From the NCBI RefSeq assembly GCF_025452195.1, contig NZ_CP104973.1:1612001-1676000 (forward strand): a stretch of 64,000 nt of DNA, given 5' to 3'. Origin of the DNA: Phyllobacterium zundukense (lineage in GTDB: Bacteria; Pseudomonadota; Alphaproteobacteria; Rhizobiales; Rhizobiaceae). This document shows positions 17,035 to 26,349 of the stretch, one piece after another (the stretch's first letter is position 1; the number at the start of each line of letters is the position of its first letter). A program made the translations under genes and the position numbers. The notes beneath the pieces are model-generated. The model was not told the origin of the DNA and made no database searches. It worked only from the letters and a program-made list of their open reading frames with translations.

Positions 17035-18039
17035 TCACCCGATCTGTTCGAATGTGCACTGCTGTGGGGACTTGTCGGGTCGCCAACGGACAAATCGAGT
17101 ACCATGGCGGAAGCGTTCATTCGTCACATGATCGAATTTGACCTCAACCACCAGTTCCGGTCGCAAAGGCTGCCATTGACTGCTCTTCCCGGTAGCCCAA
17201 CGGCTCGGGCCGGGTGCACGACCCGTGAAGCCTTCCCCCTTCCGCGCCTCGAGCTTTCGGGTCAGCGCCGGCGCTTCGGAGGCGGATATCATGGAGGTAA
17301 ACCCCACATGATCGAGCATGCCATTCGTATTGTATAAGCCGAGCAACAGCGACCCGACAAGGTTGGTCCCGCTTCGGTAACGGAACCCACCCACGACGCA
17401 ATCGGCAGTGCGGATACGTTTGACCTTTACCATTGTCCGCTCTCCCGGCCTATAGGGTGCGTCGAGGAGCTTGGCGACGACGCCGTCCGTTGCACCATGT
17501 CCCGAAGCGTCCAGCCAGGTCTGCGCCTTTGCTCGATCGGTGGTCGCCGGCGAGATAACCAGTTTGTCCTCGTCCTGAACCGATTGCACGAACTGCTCCA
17601 GCAGACTACGCCGTTGCCGGAGTGGCACATCGAGCAGTGACGCACCGTTCTCATCTGCCAGAATATCGAACACAGTGAACTTCGCCGGCGTCGACAGCGA
17701 GAGTTTGCGGATTCGGCTTTCAGCCGGATGCAAACGCATTTGCAGCGCATCGAATTCCGGTTTGCCGTCAATCATCACCACCAGCTCCCCATCGATCACA
17801 AACTCAGCGGCCCGCACCGCCTTGAGGTATGCGACCATCTCGGGAAAATAGCGGCCGAGATCTTTTCCAGACTTAGCGAGCAGACGGATGTTCTCGCCCT
17901 TCTTGAAAGCCAAGCAGCGAAACCCGTCCCATTTTGGCTCATACTGCCAAGGCCCGCCGGCCTGGGGCAGCACTTCGCTGGTGCGGGCTTCCATCGGCGT
18001 AATGTCTGATGGAAGAGAAAATTCAGATTTGGGGACCAC
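17035..18039 (-). CDS. ligC: ATP-dependent DNA ligase (LigC type)
   Basis: 334 residues from GTG 18039, with AAGGA 7 bases upstream; the frame is open to 18105 but that part is not ligase-like. The adenylation domain has the lysine motif EPKWDGFRCLAF (nucleophile K36), motif III VIDGELVVM, motif IV TDGVVAKL and motif V MVKVKR. The C-terminal OB domain ends VVEVKFDHVTNERFRHGTRF. Such ligases seal nicks with ATP and serve in end joining or base-excision repair alongside the NAD ligase LigA. No Ku or polymerase domain is adjacent. A candidate EcfG promoter lies 20 bases upstream, which suggests stress induction. Confidence 0.9.
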   Translation of the reverse strand: MVPKSEFSLPSDITPMEARTSEVLPQAGGPWQYEPKWDGFRCLAFKKGENIRLLAKSGKDLGRYFPEMVAYLKAVRAAEFVIDGELVVMIDGKPEFDALQMRLHPAESRIRKLSLSTPAKFTVFDILADENGASLLDVPLRQRRSLLEQFVQSVQDEDKLVISPATTDRAKAQTWLDASGHGATDGVVAKLLDAPYRPGERTMVKVKRIRTADCVVGGFRYRSGTNLVGSLLLGLYNTNGMLDHVGFTSMISASEAPALTRKLEARKGEGFTGRAPGPSRWATGKSSQWQPLRPELVVEVKFDHVTNERFRHGTRFVRWRPDKSPQQCTFEQIG

Positions 18040-18058
18040 GCGAGTTCCTTTTGTTCCA

Positions 18059-18083
18059 AACAGGCTTCCGGGCAAGGGGTTCC
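18059..18083 (-). promoter_or_regulatory. Candidate EcfG promoter of the DNA ligase gene
   Basis: On the minus strand GGAAC, 16 bases, TGTT (one -10 base from GGAAC-N16-CGTT), ending 19 bases before the ligase start. It lies back to back with a plus-strand site at 18092-18116. Confidence 0.4.
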
Positions 18084-18091
18084 GCCAATCC

Positions 18092-18116
18092 GGAACAAAA
18101 CGCAACGACGGTAGTT
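18092..18116 (+). promoter_or_regulatory. Candidate EcfG promoter of the 55-residue ORF
   Basis: GGAAC, 16 bases, AGTT (equivalently GGAAC-N17-GTT), 33 bases before the start at 18150. It diverges from the minus-strand site of the ligase gene. Confidence 0.4.
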
Positions 18117-18149
18117 GGCGATATGCATAAACGCAGGAGGAGCAAGCTC

Positions 18150-18317
18150 ATGAATGCGCCCATAACACCGCCCCGTCCCGAGGAACGAGGCACGAAGCTT
18201 CCTGAAAAACCCAAACCGCGTGATACGCCTTTCCCCGCACCCGGCCAACCGCCGACACCGAAACAGAAATCGGAGCTCGAAGACGGCAAAGAGGAGGAGC
18301 ATCCACGCGAGCTATGA
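18150..18317 (+). CDS. Small proline- and lysine-rich protein, 55 residues
   Basis: Begins at ATG 18150 with AGGAGGA 6 bases upstream, a strong ribosome site that fixes the start. The protein (MNAPITPPRPEERGTKLPEK...) is very rich in Pro, Lys and Glu, with no hydrophobic segment, so it is probably disordered and cytoplasmic. It is divergent from the DNA ligase and shares a two-way promoter region with EcfG-like sites. No family recognised. Confidence 0.5.
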   Translation: MNAPITPPRPEERGTKLPEKPKPRDTPFPAPGQPPTPKQKSELEDGKEEEHPREL

Positions 18318-18456
18318 ATGGGGACGAGGCTAAAACGACTAATCCGGCGTCACCGCCGAACGATTGAAATAGGTGTATCGCCCGAATTGGGGTATTGCAG
18401 GGTAAATGCAAATCTGAGATCATCCCTCATCCTAGAAGTCCAAATAAAAAGACCAG

Positions 18457-18481
18457 GGAACAGGAGGAAACATAGTTCGTA
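18457..18481 (+). promoter_or_regulatory. Candidate EcfG promoter of the second DUF982 gene
   Basis: GGAAC, 16 bases, CGTA (last base differs from CGTT). An ATG at 18489 would be almost leaderless from this promoter, which supports the downstream start at 18564. Confidence 0.4.
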
Positions 18482-18563
18482 ATTCTCGATGGAGTACAAC
18501 TATGATTTCGAATTCAAGCTACGCGAATATCGCTGTTTCGTACAAAACGGGAGGCAGCGGATC

Positions 18564-18821
18564 ATGAACGACAAGTCTTTTTCATCTCCAGTACTGATCA
18601 GCCTCGGTGCCATGGGGCTTCGCCTCGTCTCTTCGGCGTGGGAGGCATTGGAGTGCCTGAAGAACCAATGGCCACAGCAGGATGGGGTCGAATACCGGCG
18701 TGCCACGCGAATGTGCCGGGATGCCCTCGAAGGCTGGATGCCGCCGGCAAAGGCGAGGCAAGCATTCGTCATTGCCGCGCAGCGCGCGGGTGTGTTGATA
18801 GGCAAGCCCACGTTGAAATGA
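18564..18821 (+). CDS. DUF982 domain protein (second copy)
   Basis: 85 residues from ATG 18564 with GGGAGG about 10 bases upstream. The DUF982 plan is visible: SSAWEALECLKNQWPQQDG, RATRMCRDALEGWMP, ARQAFVIAAQRAGVLIGKP. It has the same length as the copy at 4123 but is quite different in sequence, so they are old paralogues rather than a recent duplication. Both have EcfG-like sites upstream. Cytoplasmic, role unknown. Confidence 0.7.
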   Translation: MNDKSFSSPVLISLGAMGLRLVSSAWEALECLKNQWPQQDGVEYRRATRMCRDALEGWMPPAKARQAFVIAAQRAGVLIGKPTLK

Positions 18822-19113
18822 GCTAAATGGCGTGAGGCTGCTGCAGCGGGTACTTCTGTCTCGCGCCATCCGCATGGGCGCGAGAATTAGAGTTCTGACC
18901 GTCTTTTGCACTATCGAAGAGATGACGCAGCTGTGCAAAGCGGCTTTTGCCGCTTGCGGTTGGAAAAGCTGTCGCAATTCTCCCGAAGGATGTTATTGAA
19001 ATCGTTGAATCTTTGAGGTTGATCCCCTCGGCTACGATGGGCACAGCCGGCTTACAATTCATTTAATTGAACAATTTCAATTCGTTAAGACGCGTATTTC
19101 CGTGACCCTCCCC

Positions 19114-19153
19114 TTGTGACCAAACTGTAATATAAGTGTCACATGACTGTTAT
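19114..19153 (+). promoter_or_regulatory. Pho box, four half-sites
   Basis: Seven-base units TTGTGAC, CTGTAAT, GTGTCAC and CTGTTAT are spaced by 4 bases each (CAAA, ATAA, ATGA), i.e. an 11-bp period of CTGTNAY-like PhoB half-sites at 19114, 19125, 19136 and 19147. It ends 53 bases before pstS. PhoB dimers would bind here under phosphate limitation. The rest of the gap 18822-19206 holds no gene. Confidence 0.8.
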
Positions 19154-19206
19154 AAACCTTCTGTAGACAGCGCTTACTTCAACAGCTTTCTAACGGGAGT
19201 AACACG

Positions 19207-20247
19207 ATGAACAAGCTTTTAACCACAGCCGCTGTGCTTGCGATCGCCGTAGGCGCGTCGACGGTCGCAGCGTCTGCACGCGATCAGGTCCAGGTGTCGG
19301 GCTCTTCGACGGTCCTGCCATACGCCAAGATCGTTGCCGAAACTTTTGGCGAAACATATCCTAATTTCAAGACGCCAGTCGTTGAATCCGGTGGTTCCGG
19401 CGCAGGCATCAAGGAATTCTGCAAGGGCGTTGGCGAAGACACGGTCGACATTGCCAATTCATCCCGTCCAATCAAGGAGAGCGAATTGAAGTCTTGCGCC
19501 GATGCTGGCGTCAAGGACGTCCAGGAAATTCGCATCGGCTATGATGGCATCGTTTTTGCGACCGACGTCAAGGGTCCGGATTGGGCTTTGGCGCCGAAGG
19601 ACATCTATACGGCACTTGCTGCCCAGATCGTCGTTGACGGCAAGCTTGTCGCCAATCCAAACACCAAGTGGAACCAGGTGAATCCGGCTCTCCCGGACTG
19701 GGATATCGCTGCTTACATCCCTGGCGAAAAGCATGGCACGCGCGAAGTTTTCGAAGAGAAGCTGATGACCAGCGGTTGCAAGACGACCGGCGCTGCCGAT
19801 GCGATCAAGAAGCTCGGCCTTGATGACAAGGCTGCCGCTGCCGCCTGCGTCAAGATCCGCAAGGACGGCAAAGCAGTTGATATCGATGGCGATTATCCGG
19901 AAACGCTGGCTCGTATCGATGCCAACAAGACTGGCGTTGGCGTATTCGGCCTCGCTTTCTACGAAAACAATGCCGACAAGCTGAAGGTTGCTACGGTTGA
20001 AGGCGTTGTTCCGAGCACGGAAACCATTTCTTCCGGCAAATACCCGGTTTCCCGTCCGCTGTTCTTCTATGTCAAGAAGGCCCATCTCGGTGTCATTCCT
20101 GGTCTCAAAGAATATGTCGACTTCTTCCTCAACGATCAGATGATCGGACCGGACAGCCCACTCGTCGAGTATGGGCTAGTTGCTGCTCCAGATGCAGAAC
20201 GCAAAGCCCAGCGCGATGCCTTCGCTGCCGGCACAACAATGAAGTAG
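19207..20247 (+). CDS. pstS: Phosphate ABC transporter substrate-binding protein
   Basis: 346 residues, normal for PstS. Signal peptide MNKLLTTAAVLAIAVGAS...AASA, then the phosphate-binding start VQVSGSSTVLPYAK and VESGGSGAGIKEFCKG, DIANSSRPIKESE, whose serines, Gly and Arg hold the phosphate. It scavenges phosphate in the periplasm for PstCAB. It is first in pstSCAB-phoU-phoB and directly follows the Pho box, so PhoB should induce it strongly. A hairpin after the stop probably keeps pstS expression above the downstream genes. Confidence 0.95.
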   Translation: MNKLLTTAAVLAIAVGASTVAASARDQVQVSGSSTVLPYAKIVAETFGETYPNFKTPVVESGGSGAGIKEFCKGVGEDTVDIANSSRPIKESELKSCADAGVKDVQEIRIGYDGIVFATDVKGPDWALAPKDIYTALAAQIVVDGKLVANPNTKWNQVNPALPDWDIAAYIPGEKHGTREVFEEKLMTSGCKTTGAADAIKKLGLDDKAAAAACVKIRKDGKAVDIDGDYPETLARIDANKTGVGVFGLAFYENNADKLKVATVEGVVPSTETISSGKYPVSRPLFFYVKKAHLGVIPGLKEYVDFFLNDQMIGPDSPLVEYGLVAAPDAERKAQRDAFAAGTTMK

Positions 20248-20261
20248 GCTGCGGCTTACGG

Positions 20262-20287
20262 AAACGGGCGGCCTGGGCTGCCCGTTT
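20262..20287 (+). terminator. Hairpin between pstS and pstC
   Basis: AAACGGGC pairs with GCCCGTTT (8 bp) around a 10-base loop and is followed by ACCTTTTAATT. It is a likely partial terminator or mRNA-stabilising structure that raises pstS over pstC. Confidence 0.6.
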
Positions 20288-20332
20288 ACCTTTTAATTGA
20301 CGTGAATTTTGCGGTACGGGGAAGACCTCTAG

Positions 20333-21799
20333 ATGTCCATTTTCATGGTGCTTGTGATTGTAATGGCGATCGCCACGGCGGGATACTTCATCGGCCGCCA
20401 GCGCGCTGTCAGCAAAGAGGGCGGAAACGTCAAGCCGCATTCTCTGCCGCACTATCATGGATGGTGGGTTTTCTTGGCTTCTGCGCTGCCAGCTGTCCTT
20501 TTTATCGCAGTGTGGGCCGCCGCAACCGGCGTCTACCTGGAGCGCTCGGCCATTGCCGAGCTGCCAACGCGCACTGCCGACACTGTCATTGCCAGCCAAA
20601 GCCTTGAGCTCGGCATGGTCAGCGGGATTGCGCGCGGCCTGGACAGGCTTAGCGATGCGGAACGGGCCAATCTTCCGCAAACCTTTGCAGAATTGCAGCC
20701 GCTTCTCGCGAGCAAGGGAGTGGCGCTTGCGACCGAGGGTCAGGACTATATGATCCCCATCGCTGCCGAGTGGAACAGGAATACCGCCTGGGCGAGCAGT
20801 ATCGGCGGAACTGTTGCGATAGTGCTGGCACTTGCCGGTGCGGTCTTCGGCCTCTCCGGGGTCAATGTCCGGGCTCGTGCACGCAACAATGTGGAGCGTA
20901 TCATCCTTGGTGCGCTCATTGCGGCGTCGGCTATCGCCATTCTCACCACTATCGGCATTATCCTGTCGATGCTGTTCCAGACGATTACCTTCTTCCAATC
21001 CGTGTCGCCTTCGACGTTCTTCTTCGGCACGGTCTGGGATCCACGCTTTGCGGCGGCGGGTTCCGGCGGTTCGCAAGGGCAGTTCGGCTTGGTCCCTCTG
21101 CTTGCTGGCACGCTTTATATCGCGTTCGTGGCCATGCTGTTCGCCGTGCCGGTCGGCCTGTTCGCCGCCATCTACATGGCGGAATACGCCAGCCGCAGCG
21201 TACGCTCCGTCGTCAAGCCGTTGCTTGAGGTGCTCGCCGGTATCCCGACGATTGTCTATGGTTTCTTCGCACTCGTCACGGTTGGTCCATTCCTGCGCGA
21301 TCTCAGCGCAGCACTTTCCGGTGGTTATGCCTTTATCCAGGCGCAGAGTGTTTTGACTGCAGGCATCGTCATGGGTGTCATGCTGATCCCTTTCGTCTCG
21401 TCGCTTTCCGATGACATCATCACTGCTGTTCCTGGTTCGCTGCGCGATGGATCACTCGGCCTCGGTTCGACCAAATCCGAAACAATCCGCCGTGTTGTTC
21501 TTCCGGCAGCCCTGCCGGGCATCGTGGGCGCGCTGCTTTTGACCGCGTCGCGCGCCATCGGCGAAACCATGATCGTTGTGCTGGCCGCCGGTGTTGCCGC
21601 CAACCTCAACATCAACCCGTTCGAAGCGATGACGACGATCACCGTCAAGATCGTCAATCAGTTGACGGGCGACCTCGAATTCAACTCACCGCAAACGCTG
21701 GTGGCGTTCGCCTTGGGCCTCACCCTCTTTTTCATCACTTTGGCGATGAACATCTTTGCGCTCTACATCGTGCGTAAGTATCGGGAGCAGTACGAATGA
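20333..21799 (+). CDS. pstC: Phosphate ABC transporter permease PstC
   Basis: 488 residues, longer than the E. coli protein because of an N-terminal part with two hydrophobic helices (MSIFMVLVIVMAIATAGYFI; WWVFLASALPAVLFIAVWA) and a periplasmic loop, a form common in alphaproteobacteria. The C-terminal half has the usual six helices and the permease EAA loop (GSTKSETIRRVVLPAALPGI followed by GALLLTASRAIGETM). With PstA it forms the inner-membrane channel. Its stop overlaps pstA as ATGA. Confidence 0.93.
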   Translation: MSIFMVLVIVMAIATAGYFIGRQRAVSKEGGNVKPHSLPHYHGWWVFLASALPAVLFIAVWAAATGVYLERSAIAELPTRTADTVIASQSLELGMVSGIARGLDRLSDAERANLPQTFAELQPLLASKGVALATEGQDYMIPIAAEWNRNTAWASSIGGTVAIVLALAGAVFGLSGVNVRARARNNVERIILGALIAASAIAILTTIGIILSMLFQTITFFQSVSPSTFFFGTVWDPRFAAAGSGGSQGQFGLVPLLAGTLYIAFVAMLFAVPVGLFAAIYMAEYASRSVRSVVKPLLEVLAGIPTIVYGFFALVTVGPFLRDLSAALSGGYAFIQAQSVLTAGIVMGVMLIPFVSSLSDDIITAVPGSLRDGSLGLGSTKSETIRRVVLPAALPGIVGALLLTASRAIGETMIVVLAAGVAANLNINPFEAMTTITVKIVNQLTGDLEFNSPQTLVAFALGLTLFFITLAMNIFALYIVRKYREQYE

Positions 21800-23109
21800 C
21801 CGACATAGCCCTCAATCCCGTTGCATCTGCACGGCCGGCGCGCCGTGACATCGGGCTCAAGCGCCGTTATGCCGCCGAGCGTCGTTTCAAACTCTATGGC
21901 ATTGCCGCTATCGCCATCGGTCTCTTCTTCCTGATCGCCCTGATGTATTCGGTGTTTTCCAACGGCTACACAGCCTTCTGGCAGACCGAGGTCAATCTTA
22001 CGATCAATCTCGACCCGAAGATCATCGATCCCGACAACAAGCGTGCGACTGACCCGAACGTCCTGCTGACGGCCAATTATCCGATCCTGGCGCGCAATGC
22101 GCTGGCGGAAAAACTGGGCGTACCGACGACAAACAAGCCCGCGATGCGTGAACTCGGCAAGCTGTTTTCAGAAGGGGTACGCGGACAATTACGTGAGCTT
22201 GTCGTCGCCAATCCTTCGCTCATCGGCACGACGCAGAGCGTCTGGGTGCTGACCGGTGCTGACATCGATTCCGCCTTCAAGGGCCAGATTGATCTGACCG
22301 TCGATCAGACCCGCCGCAAGGTTTCAGACCAGCAGGTCGAGTGGATGAACAAGCTGAAGGGTGAGGGCGTGATGTCCCAGCGCTTCAATACCGGCCTTTT
22401 CACCTATGGCGCCTCGAGCCGCCCCGAGACATCTGGCCTTGGCGTTGCGCTCATCGGCTCGCTTTACATGATGTTGATCGTGCTGTGCCTTTCTCTGCCG
22501 ATTGGCGTGGCCGCGTCTATCTATCTTGAGGAATACGCCAAGAAGAGCCGGCTGACGGACGTCATCGAAGTCAATATCAACAACCTCGCCGCCGTTCCTT
22601 CGATCGTGTTCGGCCTTCTCGGATTGGCTGTCTTCATCAACTTCTTCCACATGCCGCGCTCGGCTTCGCTGGTTGGCGGTATGGTGCTGACGCTGATGAC
22701 ATTGCCGACGATCATCATCGCCACACGTGCAGCGCTTCGGGCCGTTCCACCTTCGATCCGCGCGGCGGCTCTAGGCGTCGGAGCGTCGAAAACCCAGATG
22801 GTTTTCCACCACGTTCTGCCACTGGCCGCCCCCGGCATTCTGACCGGCACGATCATCGGTCTTGCGCATGCTCTGGGTGAAACGGCGCCGCTGCTTTTGA
22901 TTGGCATGGTCGCTTTCGTCGCCAACGCTCCGGTTACGCCGCTCGATCCTTCCACGGCGCTGCCAGTACAGATCTATATGTGGGCAAATGAGGCGGAGCG
23001 CGCCTTTGTCGAGCGTACGTCCGGCGCTATCATCGTGTTGTTGATTTTCCTAGCGGTCATGAACATCACAGCTATCATTCTGCGTCGCCGCTTCGAGCGG
23101 CGGTGGTAA
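21796..23109 (+). CDS. pstA: Phosphate ABC transporter permease PstA
   Basis: 437 residues with the alphaproteobacterial N-terminal extension (DUF3333-like: a helix at about residues 35-55, then a periplasmic region with [14 protein letters not shown]). The permease core follows, with [20 protein letters not shown] and the EAA loop ([20 protein letters not shown] then [20 protein letters not shown]). It pairs with PstC in the inner membrane. Translationally coupled to pstC and followed closely by pstB. Confidence 0.93.
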   Translation: MTDIALNPVASARPARRDIGLKRRYAAERRFKLYGIAAIAIGLFFLIALMYSVFSNGYTAFWQTEVNLTINLDPKIIDPDNKRATDPNVLLTANYPILARNALAEKLGVPTTNKPAMRELGKLFSEGVRGQLRELVVANPSLIGTTQSVWVLTGADIDSAFKGQIDLTVDQTRRKVSDQQVEWMNKLKGEGVMSQRFNTGLFTYGASSRPETSGLGVALIGSLYMMLIVLCLSLPIGVAASIYLEEYAKKSRLTDVIEVNINNLAAVPSIVFGLLGLAVFINFFHMPRSASLVGGMVLTLMTLPTIIIATRAALRAVPPSIRAAALGVGASKTQMVFHHVLPLAAPGILTGTIIGLAHALGETAPLLLIGMVAFVANAPVTPLDPSTALPVQIYMWANEAERAFVERTSGAIIVLLIFLAVMNITAIILRRRFERRW

Positions 23110-23131
23110 CGGGTCGGGAAAGGCTCTAATT

Positions 23132-23953
23132 ATGAACCTGATGACGGAACGAAATCTCGAAAAAGCGGTAAATGACAAAATGAGCGCTCATGGAAACGCG
23201 ATCAAAATGCAGGGCAAGGATGTCACCGTCCACTATGGTGACAAGCAAGCCCTGTTCGGTGTCAGCCTCGATGTGCCGGAGAAGATGGTAACTGCTCTGA
23301 TTGGCCCCTCGGGCTGCGGCAAGTCCACTTTCCTGCGCAGCCTGAACCGCATGAACGACACGATCGAAGGCTGCAAGGTCGGCGGCCTTCTTACGCTGGA
23401 TGACGAGGACATCTACAATCCCAAAATCGACGTCGTGGAACTCAGAGCCCGCGTTGGCATGGTTTTCCAGAAGCCCAACCCCTTCCCGAAGTCGATCTTC
23501 GAGAACGTGGCTTATGGCCCGCGTATTCATGGTCTCGCCAAGAACCGCCAGCAACTCGATGAAATCGTCGAGAAGAGCCTGCGTCGCGCCAGCCTTTTCG
23601 AAGAGGTGAAAGATCGCCTGCACGAAGCGGGTACAGGTCTTTCCGGCGGCCAGCAGCAGCGCCTTTGCATTGCGCGCGCCATCGCCGTCAGCCCGGAAGT
23701 TATCCTTATGGATGAGCCTTGCTCGGCGCTCGATCCCATCGCCACCGCCAAGGTGGAGGAGCTGATCGACGAATTGCGAGAGAATTATACAATCGTCATC
23801 GTGACGCACTCGATGCAGCAGGCGGCACGCGTATCGCAGCGCACCGCAATGTTCCATCTGGGCAATCTTGTTGAGGTAGGTGATACCGAAATGATGTTCA
23901 CAAGCCCGACGGAAAAGCGCACGCAGGACTACATCACCGGACGCTTCGGCTGA
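23132..23953 (+). CDS. pstB: Phosphate ABC transporter ATP-binding protein
   Basis: 273 residues. Walker [10 protein letters not shown] at residues 58-66, Q-loop [14 protein letters not shown], signature LSGGQQQRL, Walker [14 protein letters not shown] and the H-loop [12 protein letters not shown] identify a PstB ATPase. It powers phosphate import through PstCA and, with PhoU, takes part in signalling to the PhoR/PhoB system. The start could also be a later in-frame ATG ([10 protein letters not shown] or [10 protein letters not shown]). Confidence 0.95.
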   Translation: MNLMTERNLEKAVNDKMSAHGNAIKMQGKDVTVHYGDKQALFGVSLDVPEKMVTALIGPSGCGKSTFLRSLNRMNDTIEGCKVGGLLTLDDEDIYNPKIDVVELRARVGMVFQKPNPFPKSIFENVAYGPRIHGLAKNRQQLDEIVEKSLRRASLFEEVKDRLHEAGTGLSGGQQQRLCIARAIAVSPEVILMDEPCSALDPIATAKVEELIDELRENYTIVIVTHSMQQAARVSQRTAMFHLGNLVEVGDTEMMFTSPTEKRTQDYITGRFG

Positions 23954-23975
23954 TCACGGGAAAGAGGTTGATATC

Positions 23976-24707
23976 ATGACCGAACAGACAGCACAGCACA
24001 CCGTCCGTTCCTACGACGAGGAACTGAAATTCCTGACACATAAGATTGCCGAGATGGGCGGCCATGCGGAGCGCATGGTCGAGCAGGCCGTCGCTGCCAT
24101 GGTCAATTCGGATAATGCGCTGGCACAGCGGGTTATCTCGGACGATTTGATCCTCGATGCCGGTCAACGTGAGATAGACGAAAAGGCGATTACCATCATC
24201 GGCAAGCGCCAGCCCATGGCGATCGACTTGCGTGAAGTCATCGGCACGATCCGCATATCATCGGATCTGGAACGCATCGGCGATCTCGGCAAGAACATCG
24301 CCAAGCGGGTGGTTGCGGTCACCGATACGAGGCAGACGCTCTCCGTCTATCGCGGGTTGCAGACCATCGCCGAACTGGCCTTGACGCAGCTCAAGGACGT
24401 TCTCGACGCCTACGCCACGCGTTCGGTCGCGCAGGTCAATATCGTGCGCGAGCGTGACGACGAGATCGATGCGCTCTATACGTCATTGTTCCGTGAACTC
24501 CTGACCTACATGATGGAAGATCCGCGCAATATCTCCGCCTGCACCCATCTGCTTTTCTGTGCAAAGAACATCGAACGTATCGGCGATCACGCGACGAACA
24601 TTGCAGAGACAGTTTATTATATTGTGACGGGAACGCAGCTTCCGGCGGAACGCCCGAAGGAAGACCAATCTCACACCATCGTGGTGGATGAACCTCTCGC
24701 ATCCTAG
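23976..24707 (+). CDS. phoU: Phosphate transport and signalling regulator PhoU
   Basis: 243 residues of two similar three-helix bundles. Repeats of the PhoU metal-binding type are visible: ISSDLERIGDLGKNIAKR in the first half and CAKNIERIGDHATNIAE in the second. PhoU is a cytoplasmic, membrane-associated protein that couples the Pst transporter to the histidine kinase and prevents phosphate overload. Start ATG 23976 follows GAAAGAGG. Confidence 0.95.
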   Translation: MTEQTAQHTVRSYDEELKFLTHKIAEMGGHAERMVEQAVAAMVNSDNALAQRVISDDLILDAGQREIDEKAITIIGKRQPMAIDLREVIGTIRISSDLERIGDLGKNIAKRVVAVTDTRQTLSVYRGLQTIAELALTQLKDVLDAYATRSVAQVNIVRERDDEIDALYTSLFRELLTYMMEDPRNISACTHLLFCAKNIERIGDHATNIAETVYYIVTGTQLPAERPKEDQSHTIVVDEPLAS

Positions 24708-24720
24708 TTGAAGGTAGAAA

Positions 24721-25407
24721 ATGGCTATAGCTCCCAAAATCACCGTTGTGGAAGACGAGGAAGCTTTGAGCGTCCTCCTCAGGTACAATCTTGAAGCTGA
24801 AGGCTATGCGGTCGACACTATCGCACGCGGCGACGAAGCAGAAATAGCTTTGCGGGAGAAAGTGCCGGATCTGTTGATTCTGGACTGGATGCTGCCAGGC
24901 CTTTCCGGCATCGAATTGTGCCGGCGGCTGAGGGCCAGACGCGAAACGGAAATCCTGCCGATCATCATGCTGACGGCACGCGGCGAGGAAAGCGAGCGAG
25001 TGCGCGGCCTTGCGACCGGCGCAGATGACTACATGGTCAAGCCATTCTCGACACCGGAGTTGCTCGCACGCATCAAATCGATGCTGCGCCGGGTCAACCC
25101 GAGCCTTCTGTCGCATGTGTTGAGCTTTGGCGACCTCAAGCTCGACCGCGAGCAACACCGTGTCTACCGCAAGGAGCGCGAACTCAAACTTGGTCCGACG
25201 GAGTTCCGCCTCCTGGAATTCCTGATGCAATCTCCCGGCCGGGTCTTTTCGCGTGGTCAGCTGCTCGACAATGTCTGGGGCGCCGACATCTATGTGGATG
25301 ACCGCACCGTCGACGTGCATGTCGGGCGGTTGCGCAAGGCCATCAATATTGGCCGCTCAATTGATCCCATCCGTACGGTGCGCGGGGCAGGATATTCATT
25401 CGGCTAA
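24721..25407 (+). CDS. phoB: Phosphate regulon response regulator PhoB
   Basis: 228 residues of the OmpR/PhoB type. The receiver has the acidic pair EDEE at 11-14, phospho-acceptor D55 (LLILDWMLPG), the Thr of MLTARG and the lysine of YMVKPFS. The winged helix spans about residues 130-228 (KLGPTEFRLLEFLMQ, RTVDVHVGRLRK, IRTVRGAGYSF). It binds Pho boxes such as that upstream of pstS, closing an autoregulatory loop. The kinase gene phoR is not in this window. Confidence 0.95.
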   Translation: MAIAPKITVVEDEEALSVLLRYNLEAEGYAVDTIARGDEAEIALREKVPDLLILDWMLPGLSGIELCRRLRARRETEILPIIMLTARGEESERVRGLATGADDYMVKPFSTPELLARIKSMLRRVNPSLLSHVLSFGDLKLDREQHRVYRKERELKLGPTEFRLLEFLMQSPGRVFSRGQLLDNVWGADIYVDDRTVDVHVGRLRKAINIGRSIDPIRTVRGAGYSFG

Positions 25408-25440
25408 GTTATTGCAGGGTTATCTTTCCAGCCAGACCAA

Positions 25441-25465
25441 GGAACCATTGTCTAACACCTTCGTT
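25441..25465 (+). promoter_or_regulatory. EcfG-type promoter of the ferritin-like gene
   Basis: GGAAC, 16 bases, CGTT: a full match to the alphaproteobacterial general-stress consensus, 76 bases before the start at 25542. Confidence 0.6.
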
Positions 25466-25541
25466 ACTCTCGCGGTCGATTACTTGCGCAGCATCAAATT
25501 GCGTTTAATCGCGAAACCGCCAAACGAATGGGAGTCGTACA

Positions 25542-26033
25542 ATGGCCGAGAAGACACTGGACAAACTCTTTCATGAAACCCTCAAGGATATCTATTACGC
25601 CGAGCGCAAGATTCTAAAAGCCCTGCCGAAAATGGCCAAGGGCGCGGCATCCCCGCAACTGAAAGCTGCTTTCGAGAAGCACCGGGACGAGACGGAGGTT
25701 CATGTCGAGCGGCTGCAACAGGTTTTCGAAATTTTCGGCAAGCGTGCACAGGGCAAGACCTGCGAGGCGATTGAAGGCATTATCGCCGAGGGCGAGGAAA
25801 TCCTGGACGAATTCAAGGATCAACCTGCGCTGGATGCGGGACTGGCATCCGCAGCGCAGGCTGTCGAACATTATGAGATTGCGCGATACGGAACCTTGGC
25901 GCGCTGGGCCGGGGATTTGAATATGCCCGACGCGAAGAAACTGCTGGGCGCAACCTTGCAGGAGGAAATTGCCACCGACGCAGCACTGTCAAAACTGGCT
26001 GAAGGCTCGCTAAACCGGGCAGCAGCTGCCTGA
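25542..26033 (+). CDS. DUF892 ferritin-like protein (YciE/YciF family)
   Basis: 163 residues, almost entirely helical. The start (KTLDKLFHETLKDIYYAERK) and the helices with HRDETEVHVERLQQVFEIFG and AQAVEHYEIARYGTLARWA carry the Glu/His pairs of a ferritin-like di-iron four-helix bundle. YciE/YciF proteins are cytoplasmic stress proteins of uncertain chemistry, commonly under the general stress response, which fits the perfect EcfG-type site upstream. Followed by a strong hairpin. Confidence 0.85.
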   Translation: MAEKTLDKLFHETLKDIYYAERKILKALPKMAKGAASPQLKAAFEKHRDETEVHVERLQQVFEIFGKRAQGKTCEAIEGIIAEGEEILDEFKDQPALDAGLASAAQAVEHYEIARYGTLARWAGDLNMPDAKKLLGATLQEEIATDAALSKLAEGSLNRAAAA

Positions 26034-26042
26034 CCATCTGCA

Positions 26043-26069
26043 AAACGCTCCGTTACCGACGGAGCGTTT
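26043..26069 (+). terminator. Terminator hairpin after the ferritin-like gene
   Basis: AAACGCTCCGT pairs perfectly with ACGGAGCGTTT (11 bp) around the 5-base loop TACCG, 10 bases after the stop. No long T-run follows beyond TTT. The rest of 26070-26349 holds no gene I can support. Confidence 0.7.
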
Positions 26070-26349
26070 CCAGGTCGTAACTCAAAAATCTGGTGGAAAT
26101 GGTATGAGGCCATCTTTTCGGATACGGGGAGCGAAGGCGATGGAAATGTGGTTCATTTTCGAGCCTTTGCGACGATGTTACCGGGAAGATGGACCCTATC
26201 CTCTGGACGCCGAAACGGCTGCAAGCTGCAGTGTCGAACCGTTCGGTCGGGGGAAGGGCCCCGCCCTTCACGCTTCTCCTCGCATCTTCTTGCCGTTTCT
26301 CGCGCCATTTCTATCAGATTTATGAGTTTACGACCTGTTGGAGGACATC

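Noticed and set aside
26104..26325. A 73-codon plus-strand frame between the ferritin-like and isochorismatase-like genes
   Set aside because: Low protein-like character, mixed composition and a competing frame on the other strand; not supported.
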